Source: Yoonia sp.
GTDB lineage: Bacteria; Pseudomonadota; Alphaproteobacteria; Rhodobacterales; Rhodobacteraceae
Direction of reading: 5' to 3'
Assembly: GCF_018402175.1 (NCBI RefSeq)
Contig: NZ_JAGYJK010000002.1
Coordinates: 1-64,000, forward strand
Length of the DNA: 64,000 bases
Made by a program: the position numbers and the translations under genes. Positions 38,653 to 47,219 of the stretch are shown in pieces. How positions within the stretch are numbered: position 1 is the stretch's first letter; every line of letters begins with the position of its first letter. Below the pieces are notes generated by a model. That model was not told the origin of the DNA. It worked only from the letters and a program-made list of their open reading frames with translations, and did not search any database.

Positions 38653-39521
38653 ATCACCTCATGTCCAGCATCAACAATCGCCTGCGCCAGTCGCGCGATA
38701 TGGGCGGGGCCGACCTCGCAACAGCCGCCGACGATGGTGGCACCCTGTTCAATCCAGCCCAGCGCGAAATGGGCATAGGCATCGGGCCCCAGATCACGGC
38801 GCGCGGACAGCGCATCGACCGTGGGCTTGCTTTTTAGGAAATCCTTGGTGATCTGGGTGAACCCGTTGGCATAGGCCCCGAACGGCAGATCACCCTTGGC
38901 AAATGCCGCCATGGCGGCGGCCATCGCCTCTGGCGCGGAACAGTTCGCCAGCAGCGCGCTTGCGCCCTGCGCGGCCTCAAGCACATCGGCCACAGGCTCG
39001 CCTGACCGCAGGCGGCTGCCGTCCTCGTCATCCAAGGTCACCGACAACCAGACCGGTTTACCCAAAGGCAGGGTCGCCGCCAGCACCGCACGGGCATGGG
39101 CGACAGATGCGACGGTTTCGCACAGAAACAGATCAACGCGCGGCGCGATCAGCGCTGCCACCTCGGCATAGGCCGGCACGGCGATATCATGGGCGGGGTG
39201 GATATCGGGGCGGTAGCTGGCGATCAGCGGCCCAATGGACCCCGCGATGCGTCCACTGCCCAGCGCCTCGGTCAAAGCGGCGGCGATCAGATCGGCAAAG
39301 CGATCCTCGAGCCCCGTGCCTTCCAGCCTGTCGCGGTGGATGGCATAGGTATTGGTGGTCTGCACCGTAGCCCCCGCAGCGCGGTAATCGGCATGGACCG
39401 CCGCCACCATGCCAGGATGGTCGATCATGACCTGTGTGGACCAAAGCGGGGTTGGCGTTTCGCCCGACCGGCGGATCAGTTCCTGGCCCATACCGCCATC
39501 AAGAAGGGTGATTTTCGTCAT
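38649..39521 (-). CDS. homocysteine S-methyltransferase family protein
   Basis: This 290-residue TIM-barrel enzyme begins MTKITLLDGGMGQELIRRSG and has TTNTYAIHRDRLEGTGLEDR, SIGPLIASYRPD, LFLCETVASVAHARAV, a zinc-site Cys in LLANCSAPEAM, and the paired zinc cysteines of ATIVGGCCEVGPAHIARL. This is the BHMT/MmuM family. Between two dimethylglycine-type dehydrogenases, the likely reaction is glycine betaine plus homocysteine to dimethylglycine plus methionine. S-methylmethionine is an alternative donor. It starts 28 bases after the upstream FAD-GcvT gene. Confidence 0.88.
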   Translation of the reverse strand: MTKITLLDGGMGQELIRRSGETPTPLWSTQVMIDHPGMVAAVHADYRAAGATVQTTNTYAIHRDRLEGTGLEDRFADLIAAALTEALGSGRIAGSIGPLIASYRPDIHPAHDIAVPAYAEVAALIAPRVDLFLCETVASVAHARAVLAATLPLGKPVWLSVTLDDEDGSRLRSGEPVADVLEAAQGASALLANCSAPEAMAAAMAAFAKGDLPFGAYANGFTQITKDFLKSKPTVDALSARRDLGPDAYAHFALGWIEQGATIVGGCCEVGPAHIARLAQAIVDAGHEVI

Positions 39522-39549
39522 TTTTTCTACCTGTTCCAAACTTTCAATA

Positions 39550-41993
39550 TCACGCCCTGATCCTTGCATTGGCAGGGTCCCACAACGGCGCATCTGGTTG
39601 CACCGTGGCGCTGACCTGCGTGCCGTAGATATCAATCGCAACCTTGGTGCCTGCCACCGCCAGATCGGCGCGCAGCATCCCGAGCGCGATAGATTTGCCC
39701 ATTCGGTAGCCAAAGGCGCCTGACGTGGTTTCGCCCACGACGGCACCCTCATGCGAAATCGTCGCCATATATGGCGCATCATATGCGCCCGCATCATCCA
39801 GCACCAGCGTGGCAAAGCGTTTCGTCACGCCGCGCTGTTTTTCCGCCAGCAAGGCGGGTTTGCCGACAAAATCAGGTTTGTCAAAATTGATGAAACGGTC
39901 CAGCCCGCCTTCGAGCAAGGAGTAATCGGTGCTCAGGTCGCCTTTCCACGCGCGATAGCCTTTCTCGACCCGCAAGGCGTTCAACGCGAACATGCCAAAG
40001 GGGACAACCCCGCCTGCAAGGATCGCGTCATAGATCGCGGGCGCATCGGCATTGGCGCAATGCACCTCCCAACCCAGCTCGCCGGCGAAGGACACGCGCA
40101 GCAGGTGGCACGGCTTGCCGCAAACCTGCGCGTTCTGGAACGACAGCCAGGGCAGGGTCAGGTCGGCATCGGTCAGCGGTGCCAGAAGATCGCGCGCCTT
40201 GGGCCCGGTGACCAGCAGGCATTCGTATTGGTCGCTGCGATCCTGCACATGGACGCCATCGGGCAAGTCGCGCAACAGGACGTCGCGGTCATGCCACTGG
40301 GCCACCGATGCGGTGATCAGCCAGATGTCATCATCGCTTTGCGGGATCACCGACATTTCCGTCAGGATACGGCCCCGATCATCGGGGAAATACGCAAGCC
40401 CCACCCGCCCCGGTTTGGGCAGGTTGGATGCGCTCAGCCGGTCCACATGCGCCCGCGCGCCTGGACCTGTCACCGCCAGACGGGTGAAACCGGAAATCGC
40501 AATGACACCCGCATGGTCGCGCACAGCGGCACATTCGGCGGCGATACGCGGCTGCCACGGACCAGCGCGGCCCCATGTCTGGGTGGCGTCCTCGGACAGG
40601 TCATCACCGGATTTTGCAAACCAATTGGCGCGTTCCCACCCGTTATACGCACCCATCACCCCGCCCAACGCCTTGATCCGTTCATGTAACGGCGACAGCC
40701 GCTGATCGCGGCCCGCAGGCCAGGCGTGATAGGGAAAATGCATCGCATATTCATGGCCATAGGTCTCGACCGCCTTGGCGTGGCAATACTCCTGACCTGT
40801 ATAATCGGTATAGCGGCGCGGATCGCAGGACCACATGTCCCATTCAGGCTGGCCATCCACGATCCATTCCGCCGCCACCTTGCCCGCGCCACCGCCCTGG
40901 GTGATGCCAAAGGTAAAGACGCAAGCCTCATAGGCATTCTTGACCCCCGGCATCGGACCCAGCAAGGGCAGACCGTCCGGCGCATAGGGGATCGGGCCGT
41001 TGATGACGCGGCCCACCCCTGCGGTGCCAAGAATCGGCACGCGAGCCATCGCATCTTCGATATACCATTCCAGCCGGTCCAGATCGTCGGGGTAAAGCTG
41101 GAAGCTGAAATCGTCGGGCTGCGGGTCGTCAGGCGTGACCCAATGCGCGCGGCAATTGCGCTCGTACGGGCCAAGGTTCAGCCCGTTCTTGTCCTGCCGC
41201 AGGTAATAGCTGCTGTCCACATCGCGCAGCAAAGGCACTTTGCGGCCATTAGCAGCGGTCCATTCCGCGAGCGCGGGGATTTCATCGGTCAGGAAATACT
41301 GGTGCGACATGGTCACCATCGGCACGGTGCGCCCGCCATAGGGCTTGAACCATTCGCCGACGCGCTGCGCGTAGTAGCCCGCGGCGTTCACCACCTTTTC
41401 GCAAGCGATATCGCCCTTGTCGGTATGTACGATCCAGCCATCGAGTGTCTGCGTCACACCTGTCGCCGGGCAAAACCGTTCGATCCGCGCACCCATCTGC
41501 CGCGCGCCTTTGGCCAGCGCCTGCGTCAGCTGCGCGGGATCAATATCGCCGTCGTCAGGATCATAAAGCGCCCCTGCCAGATCATGGGTTTCAAGGAAGG
41601 GATAGGCGGCCTGTGCCTGATCCGGCGTCATCAGCGCAAGGTTCAAGCCCTGATAATTGCCCATCGCGCGCGCGCGCATAATTCCTGCATGCGTTCCTTT
41701 GAATGGGCCAGCCGAATCGATCCGGTGACATGGTAGTTCATCGGATAATCGACCTCGGCGGCCAGCCTTTTATACAGAGACAGCGAATACCGCTGCATGT
41801 TCATCACCGCCCATGACGTGCTGAAGGACGGACAATTGCCTGCCGCATGCCAGGTGGAGCCTGCGGTCAATTCGTTCTTTTCCAGCAGGACACAATCGGT
41901 CCAGCCCTTCTTGGCCAGATGATAGAGTGTCGATACGCCAACGACACCACCGCCGATAATGACCACGCGGGCCGAAGTGGGAAAATCGGACAT
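39550..41993 (-). CDS. second FAD-dependent dehydrogenase-GcvT fusion (one frameshift)
   Basis: The restored protein is about 814 residues. Its N-terminus has MSDFPTSARVVIIGGGVVGV and the covalent-flavin motif TAGSTWHAAGNCPSFSTSW; the middle has NYQGLNLALMTPDQAQAAYP, NAAGYYAQRVGEWFKPYGG; the end has ISGFTRLAVTGPGARAHVDR, AGELGWEVHCANADAPAIYD and NALRVEKGYRAWKGDL. The frame breaks near 41,668-41,682 in an alternating GC tract (the coding reads QELC-ARARW in one frame, ARAMGNYQG in the other), typical of a slip. It is the first enzyme gene of the operon, 13 bases after the XRE-cupin regulator. Confidence 0.88.
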
Positions 41994-42006
41994 GGGCGGC
42001 GCCTTT

Positions 42007-42582
42007 CTAATAAACGGGTGGAGAGATCACCCAGATGATCTCGCAGGTTTCGGGATAGGGGTTCGACCAGCGGAACAGATCGCCGCGCAGCCGGAAACTG
42101 TCGCCGGGGTTCAGCCGGAACAACGTGTCATCGATCCACAGATGAAAACGACCGGTGACGACATAGCCGATTTCCTGCGTCGGGCGACTGATTGGCCCGT
42201 CAAGACTGGACCCGGGCGCAAAGCGGCTATGGATCACCTCGAAATCATCGGTAAGATCAGGCGAGAGCAGCGCCTCGCTCAGACCCGGATTGCGGTTGCC
42301 AATAGGACGGCGGGCATCGGCGCGCACGATCATGCCCGCCTCGCGTATATTCCCGCCAACCGCCAGCAGGCTTGAGGCAGACACATCCAGCACCTGCGCC
42401 AGCGCAGAGAGATCATCAAGGGTTGCACTGGACAGGTCTCGTTCGACCTGACTCAGCCAGCCGACCGACCTGCCGACACGGTCCGCCAAGCCGGTCAGCG
42501 TCAGCCCGCGCGCCTTGCGCAGGGCGCGCAGATCGGCCCCTTGCAGGTCAAACGAAGCAGAGGCGTGAAAATCTTCCATCAA
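42007..42582 (-). CDS. XRE-family regulator with cupin domain
   Basis: This 191-residue regulator has an N-terminal helix-turn-helix (DLRALRKARGLTLTGLADRV, GRSVGWLSQVERDLSSATLD) and a C-terminal cupin (SRPTQEIGYVVTGRFHLWID, LNPGDSFRLRGDLFRWSNPY). The layout is that of PuuR-like small-molecule-sensing repressors. It leads the minus-strand operon with the FAD-GcvT and methyltransferase genes and is thus likely to control it in response to betaine or a product; the ligand is inferred from context only. Confidence 0.9.
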   Translation of the reverse strand: MMEDFHASASFDLQGADLRALRKARGLTLTGLADRVGRSVGWLSQVERDLSSATLDDLSALAQVLDVSASSLLAVGGNIREAGMIVRADARRPIGNRNPGLSEALLSPDLTDDFEVIHSRFAPGSSLDGPISRPTQEIGYVVTGRFHLWIDDTLFRLNPGDSFRLRGDLFRWSNPYPETCEIIWVISPPVY

Positions 42583-42649
42583 TTTTCACGCTAGGGGGTT
42601 CGCGCCGTTCTGCAAACGCCTTTTGCGCCAGAAAAGCGCCAATCCCCGA

Positions 42650-42701
42650 CATCTTCGGAGCCAAAATATCCCCGCCGGAGGCTTGGCGCGGCCTTGGCCG
42701 C
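42650..42701 (-). repeat. dispersed repeat family A, copy 4, with hairpin
   Basis: CATCTTCGGAGCC, AAAATATCCCC, GCCGGAGGC at 42650-42682, followed by the palindrome GCGGCC-TT-GGCCGC at 42688-42701. It lies in the 129-base gap between the XRE-cupin gene start and the fRMsr gene end, i.e. at the 3' side of the fRMsr gene. Confidence 0.85.
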
Positions 42702-42711
42702 GGCAAATGCC

Positions 42712-43164
42712 TCAGCGCGCAAAAACGCTGTGCAGGATGACCATCAGGGCATCGGCATCCGTTTGGGTAAAGGCATCGGGCTGGTCGCTGTCGATATCGA
42801 ACACCCCGATCAGCGCGCCACTGGCATCAAAGACAGGCAGCACGATTTCCGACCTTGTGCTGCTGGCACAGGCGATATGGCCGGGAAAAGCATCGACATC
42901 GGGCACCAGCTGAACCTCGCCCGTGCGCGCCGCCGCACCGCAGACGCCCCGCGCGAAGGGGATCACAAGGCAGCCATGCCCGCCCTGATAAGGGCCGATC
43001 TTGAGCAGGTCGGTCGCGACAACACGGTAAAACCCTGTCCAGTTGAACCGGTCGTCGCTGTGGTGGACCTCGCAAGCGACGGTGGCCATCAGGGCCACCT
43101 GATCAGTCTCGCCTTCGGTCAGGGATGCAATGGTTTGGTGCAGGGTCGGGTAATCAACGCGCAT
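42712..43164 (-). CDS. GAF-domain free methionine-(R)-sulfoxide reductase
   Basis: This 150-residue single GAF domain has the fRMsr cysteines in GGHGCLVIPFARGVCGAAAR and HIACASSTRSEIVLPVFD, plus FNWTGFYRV and LIGVFDIDSDQPDAFTQTDA. fRMsr repairs free methionine sulfoxide using thioredoxin. Length and motifs match the YebR/fRMsr group well. Cytoplasmic. It lies between two family A repeats. Confidence 0.9.
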   Translation of the reverse strand: MRVDYPTLHQTIASLTEGETDQVALMATVACEVHHSDDRFNWTGFYRVVATDLLKIGPYQGGHGCLVIPFARGVCGAAARTGEVQLVPDVDAFPGHIACASSTRSEIVLPVFDASGALIGVFDIDSDQPDAFTQTDADALMVILHSVFAR

Positions 43165-43205
43165 GTTCTGTCCTGAATTGATGTTGCAGGGGGTTTTCCA
43201 CCCCC

Positions 43206-43250
43206 CATGCCTGCGGCATGTCCCCCGGAGGATATTTATACTCGGATGAT
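43206..43250 (+). repeat. dispersed repeat family A, divergent copy 5, with hairpin
   Basis: Hairpin CATGCC-TGC-GGCATG at 43206-43220, then CCCCCGGAGGATATTTATA and CTCGGATGAT. This is the complement orientation of copies 1-4 and shows the same order (hairpin, GGATATTT, CTCGGA) with several changes. It sits in the gap between the fRMsr and thiolase genes. Confidence 0.7.
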
Positions 43251-43251
43251 G

Positions 43252-44412
43252 TTACGGGCGTTCGATGGCAATCGCCGTACCTTCGCCGCCGCCGATACAG
43301 ATCGCGGCGATCCCGCGCCGCAATCCGCGGGTTTCCAGCGCGTTGAGCAAGGTCACGATGATCCGTGCGCCAGATGCGCCGATCGGGTGGCCCAGCGCGC
43401 AGGCGCCGCCGTTCACGTTGATGCGGTCGCGGAGGATATTCATCTCGCGCATGAAGGCCATGGGCACGACGGCAAAGGCTTCGTTCACTTCCCACAGGTC
43501 GACGTCACCGGTGGACCAGCCAAGACGGGCGAGCAGTTTTTGCGCGGCTGGCACTGGGGCCGTGGTGAACAGGCCGGGCGCCTGCGCGTGGCTGGCATGG
43601 CCCCTGATCCGCGCGCGGATGTTGGTGGCCCTGTCGCCGCGTACCAGCACGAGTGCGGCTGCGCCGTCGGAAATGCTGGATGCATTGGCCGCTGTCACTG
43701 TCCCGCCATCGCGGAAGGCGGGTTTGAGGGTGGGGATCTTTTCGGGCCGCGCCTTGGCGGGTTGTTCGTCAGCGGTGATCCTGACCTCGCCCGTGCGGGT
43801 TTTCAGCGTGACGGGGGTGATTTCACGGTCAAACGCACCGCTGTCCTGAGCCGCCAAGGCATTTGAGAGCGATTGCAGCGCATAATCGTCCTGTGCGGCC
43901 CGGGTGAATTGGTAGGTCGTCGCGCAATCCTCGGCAAAGGTACCCATCAGGCGGCCCTTGTCATAGGCGTCTTCCAGTCCGTCGAGAAACATGCTGTCGA
44001 TCACCTGGGCATGCCCGATCCGCGCGCCGCTGCGCATTTTTGGCATCAAATACGGCGCGTTGGTCATGCTTTCCATGCCGCCTGCGATCATCACATCGGC
44101 ACCACCTGCGGCGATCTGGTCAAAGGCAATCATCGCAGCTTTCATGCCCGATCCGCACATCTTGTTCAGCGTCGTGGCTGGCACCTCCTCGCCCAAGCCG
44201 CCCAGGAAGGCCGCTTGCCGTGCCGGCGCCTGCCCTTGACCGGCGGGCAAAACGCAGCCCATCAGAACCTCGTCCACCGTCGCCACACCAGCGTTTTCGA
44301 GCGCCGCCCGAATCGCTGCTCCGCCCAAGGTCGGCGCGTCCACATCGGCGAAAACGCCTTGAAAGCCGCCCATCGCTGTTCGCGCAGCCCCGCTGATCAC
44401 AACATCCTGCAT
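43252..44412 (-). CDS. acetyl-CoA C-acyltransferase (thiolase)
   Basis: This 386-residue thiolase has the nucleophilic Cys in TTLNKMCGSGMKAAMIAFDQ, the substrate motif GGMESMTNAPYLM, the N-E-A-F motif LWEVNEAFAVVPMAFMRE, the catalytic His in NVNGGACALGHPIGASGARI and the second Cys in AAICIGGGEGTA. It condenses two acetyl-CoA or cleaves beta-ketoacyl-CoA. It is not beside phaB or beta-oxidation genes, so the direction is open. The start was taken at MQDVVISGAARTAMG. Confidence 0.93.
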   Translation of the reverse strand: MQDVVISGAARTAMGGFQGVFADVDAPTLGGAAIRAALENAGVATVDEVLMGCVLPAGQGQAPARQAAFLGGLGEEVPATTLNKMCGSGMKAAMIAFDQIAAGGADVMIAGGMESMTNAPYLMPKMRSGARIGHAQVIDSMFLDGLEDAYDKGRLMGTFAEDCATTYQFTRAAQDDYALQSLSNALAAQDSGAFDREITPVTLKTRTGEVRITADEQPAKARPEKIPTLKPAFRDGGTVTAANASSISDGAAALVLVRGDRATNIRARIRGHASHAQAPGLFTTAPVPAAQKLLARLGWSTGDVDLWEVNEAFAVVPMAFMREMNILRDRINVNGGACALGHPIGASGARIIVTLLNALETRGLRRGIAAICIGGGEGTAIAIERP

Positions 44413-44539
44413 TGGTGAACCTTTCACTGAGTGCGCCGAAACTATGCCCGCCGCGGCCAAAGGAAAACCCCCCAGTTTGCCGTTGCAGCCGCCCCCGATT
44501 GTCGTAGGGTCACGGCAGTATAGGCGGGGGAGACAGCAG

Positions 44540-46114
44540 ATGCGCGATTTTCACAAACCGGGCCGGTCGGCCGTTTACGCCACCAGTGGCATGTGTGCCA
44601 CGTCGCATCCGCTGGCGGCCAAGGTCGCGGTGCAGATGCTGGAAGCAGGCGGCAATGCCGTAGATGCCGCCATCGCGGGGGCGGTGCTACTGGGGGTTTG
44701 CGAACCACAGATGACCGGCATCGGCGGCGATTGTTTCGTGCTGTTTACCCCCCCCGGCGAAGACCGCGTTCTGGCACTGAACGGATCGGGCCGCGCGCCT
44801 GCGGGGATCAATGCGGATGCCTTGCGCGCCAAGGGGCAGGTGATCGCGCCTTACAGCGCCGATGCCGTCAGCCTGCCGGGCGCGGTCGATGCCTTTTGCC
44901 GTCTGTCCAAGGATTGGGGCAAGCTGGGGCTGAAGGCCGTGCTGGCCCCCGCGATTCATTATGCGCAAACCGGTGTGCCGGTAGCTGAGCGTGTCGCCTC
45001 TGACTGGGCCAAGGGCGATAGCAACCTGTCAGGCACAGCGCGCGATCTGTTCCTGCTGGGCGGCAAACCGCCCCGCCCCGGTCAGGTCTTTGCCGCACCG
45101 CGCCAGGCCGAAGCCTTGCGCCGCATCGCTCTGCACGGCCGCGCCGGTTTCTACGAGGGCGAGGTGGCCGAGGATATGGTCGCCGCACTGCGCGCGCAGG
45201 GTGGCACCCATACGCTGGAGGATTTTGCCACCACCGCTTGCGATTACACCGATCCGATTACGGGCGGCTATGGCGGGCTGGAATTGTGCGAGCATCCGCC
45301 GAACGGCCAAGGGGCGACCGCGATCCTGCTTTTGAACATCCTCAAGCATTTCGACATCGCCGCGATGGACCCTTGGGGGGCTGCGCGTGCGCATATCGAG
45401 GCCGAGGCGACCAAGCTTGCTTATGACACGCGCAACCGCTTTCTGGCTGATCCGGGCTATATGACGCGGCTGGATCACATGACCGCGCCAGAAACAGCGG
45501 CCAAGCTGGCGGCGCTGATCGACCCCAAACGCGCCATGACTGCCGGATTGCCGGGGGCAGAGGCGGTGCATAAAGACACGATCTATATAACCGTTGTAGA
45601 TAAGAACCGGATGGCCGTGTCGCTGATCTATTCGGTGTTCCATTCATTCGGGTCGGGTATCGCATCGGACAAGTACGGCATCCTGTTCCATAACCGTGGC
45701 GCGGGCTTTACCCTTGAACAGGGCCACCCGAACGAGGTGGCCGGCGGCAAGCGCCCGATGCACACCATCATTCCGGCGATGCTGAAAAAGGATGGCAAGG
45801 TCATGATGCCGTTCGGCGTCATGGGCGGGCAGTATCAGGCCACCGGCCATGCGCGGTTTGTGTCCAATGTCACCGATTTCGGCCTGTCGCCGCAGGCCGC
45901 GATCGACGCGCCACGCAGCTTTGCCGAAGGCAATGTGTTGAATGTCGAAAACGGCTATGACGATGCGGTGAAGGCAGAACTGGGCGCGATGGGCCATATT
46001 GTCCAGACCCCCGACACCGCAATCGGCGGGTCACAGGCGATCCTGATCCATGCGGGTGGCCTGCTGGAAGGTGGCAGCGACCCGCGCAAGGATGGCTGCG
46101 CGCTGGGGTATTGA
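44540..46114 (+). CDS. gamma-glutamyltransferase-family Ntn hydrolase without signal peptide
   Basis: This 524-residue protein has the family features ATSHPLAAKVAVQMLEAGGN, GIGGDCFVLFTPPGEDRV, YSADAVSLPGAVDAFCRLSK and the autocleavage site KDTIYITVVDKNRM, whose Thr becomes the N-terminal nucleophile of the small subunit. It also has GGKRPMHTIIPAMLKKDG and VMGGQYQATGHARF. No Sec signal is seen (start MRDFHKPGRSAVYATS), so it should act in the cytoplasm, as in the YwrD-like branch. Substrate is not certain; gamma-glutamyl compounds are likely. Confidence 0.88.
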   Translation: MRDFHKPGRSAVYATSGMCATSHPLAAKVAVQMLEAGGNAVDAAIAGAVLLGVCEPQMTGIGGDCFVLFTPPGEDRVLALNGSGRAPAGINADALRAKGQVIAPYSADAVSLPGAVDAFCRLSKDWGKLGLKAVLAPAIHYAQTGVPVAERVASDWAKGDSNLSGTARDLFLLGGKPPRPGQVFAAPRQAEALRRIALHGRAGFYEGEVAEDMVAALRAQGGTHTLEDFATTACDYTDPITGGYGGLELCEHPPNGQGATAILLLNILKHFDIAAMDPWGAARAHIEAEATKLAYDTRNRFLADPGYMTRLDHMTAPETAAKLAALIDPKRAMTAGLPGAEAVHKDTIYITVVDKNRMAVSLIYSVFHSFGSGIASDKYGILFHNRGAGFTLEQGHPNEVAGGKRPMHTIIPAMLKKDGKVMMPFGVMGGQYQATGHARFVSNVTDFGLSPQAAIDAPRSFAEGNVLNVENGYDDAVKAELGAMGHIVQTPDTAIGGSQAILIHAGGLLEGGSDPRKDGCALGY

Positions 46115-46126
46115 ATGGCGGGGCGG

Positions 46127-46510
46127 TCAGCCTGACTTGCGCAAGCTGCGCAGGAACAGGCCCAGACCGCCCACCAGCAACACGAAAATAACCAACAGGT
46201 CAAAGATGCTGAGCCGCGCGAATTGCACGGTGGTATTGGCGATCACGCCAAACACCAGCGCGATCAGCGATGCCCCCGCAATGATCCAGCCGATCCGGTT
46301 TTTGGCATTATAAAAGATCAGCCCGATCCCGAACATCAGCGGGATCAGGATCATACCCGATGTCACCGGCATCCCGCCCACACCGAAGATACGGCCACCC
46401 AGACTGGGGCGCACGACGATGCCGTTCAACAGCAGATAGCAGCCCCCAATCATCATGATCAGCCCGATCAGGAACTGCCGCGTTCCGCCGTCACTGCCAC
46501 CAGCACCCAT
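46127..46510 (-). CDS. four-helix membrane protein of unknown function
   Basis: This 127-residue protein begins MGAGGSDGGTRQ and carries hydrophobic segments FLIGLIMMIGGCYLLLNGIV, GMILIPLMFGIGLIFYNAK, IGWIIAGASLIALVFGVIA and LLVIFVLLVGGLGLFLRSL, ending in basic residues. I recognise no family beyond small conserved membrane proteins of Rhodobacteraceae. It converges on the ggt-like gene with 12 bases between stops. Confidence 0.75.
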   Translation of the reverse strand: MGAGGSDGGTRQFLIGLIMMIGGCYLLLNGIVVRPSLGGRIFGVGGMPVTSGMILIPLMFGIGLIFYNAKNRIGWIIAGASLIALVFGVIANTTVQFARLSIFDLLVIFVLLVGGLGLFLRSLRKSG

Positions 46511-46585
46511 TACCAACTTACCCGTTACTACAGTCTCGGCAAAGATAGGGAGCGCGGCATGAAATTGCCAGTGCCGTCGCGTTGA

Positions 46586-47116
46586 TCAGGTCAACGCGCG
46601 CAGATCGCCCATCAATTCGGTCAACAGATTGATGTACATCTCGCCGGTCAGCTTGCCATTTTCGTCGAATTCCTTGGCGGAATTGGCGACCAGCACCTCT
46701 GGCCCTTGCAGGATATGCGGCCGGAATGGCATCATGGCCAGCCGCAGGGAAAACTGCGCCCTCTCGCCCCCCGCACGCCCGCCGGCGGCCGACATGATCG
46801 CCAGAGGCTTGTTTCTCCACACGCCACCCTTGGTCCGGCTGACCCAGTCGAGCGCGTTTTTCAGCGCGCCTGATATGGCCTTGTTGTATTCCGGTGTTGC
46901 AATGATCACTGCATCAGCGGCGGCAATCTGGTCGGCCAGCATCTGGACGGCGGCGGGGATACCCTCGGCCTCTTCCAGATCACCGTCATACAGCGGAAAG
47001 CGGATATCGCCTTCGACAAAGGTGTCGGGGCCGAAAATCTCAGCCGCGTTGCGCATCAGCATGGTGTTGGTCGAGGCCTTGCGCAGCGACCCCGATAGTC
47101 CCAGAAGTGTCGTCAT
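46586..47116 (-). CDS. NADPH-dependent FMN reductase
   Basis: This 176-residue flavodoxin-like protein has LGLSGSLRKASTNTMLMRNA (FMN phosphate loop), IPAAVQMLADQIAAADAVII and ATPEYNKAISGALKNALDWV, with IMSAAGGRAGGERAQFSLRL after it. It belongs to the ChrR/YieF/azoreductase group that reduces quinones, chromate or azo dyes. Cytoplasmic. It diverges from the acetolactate-synthase-like gene across about 100 bases. Confidence 0.92.
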   Translation of the reverse strand: MTTLLGLSGSLRKASTNTMLMRNAAEIFGPDTFVEGDIRFPLYDGDLEEAEGIPAAVQMLADQIAAADAVIIATPEYNKAISGALKNALDWVSRTKGGVWRNKPLAIMSAAGGRAGGERAQFSLRLAMMPFRPHILQGPEVLVANSAKEFDENGKLTGEMYINLLTELMGDLRALT

Positions 47117-47219
47117 TTGTCCGTCTTTCCTTGTTCGCGACTGAACCTAACCCGATTGTGTGATTGAACAACCCGCGGCTTTCGCACATGATCTGCGCGA
47201 AATGGCAAGGACGACACTC

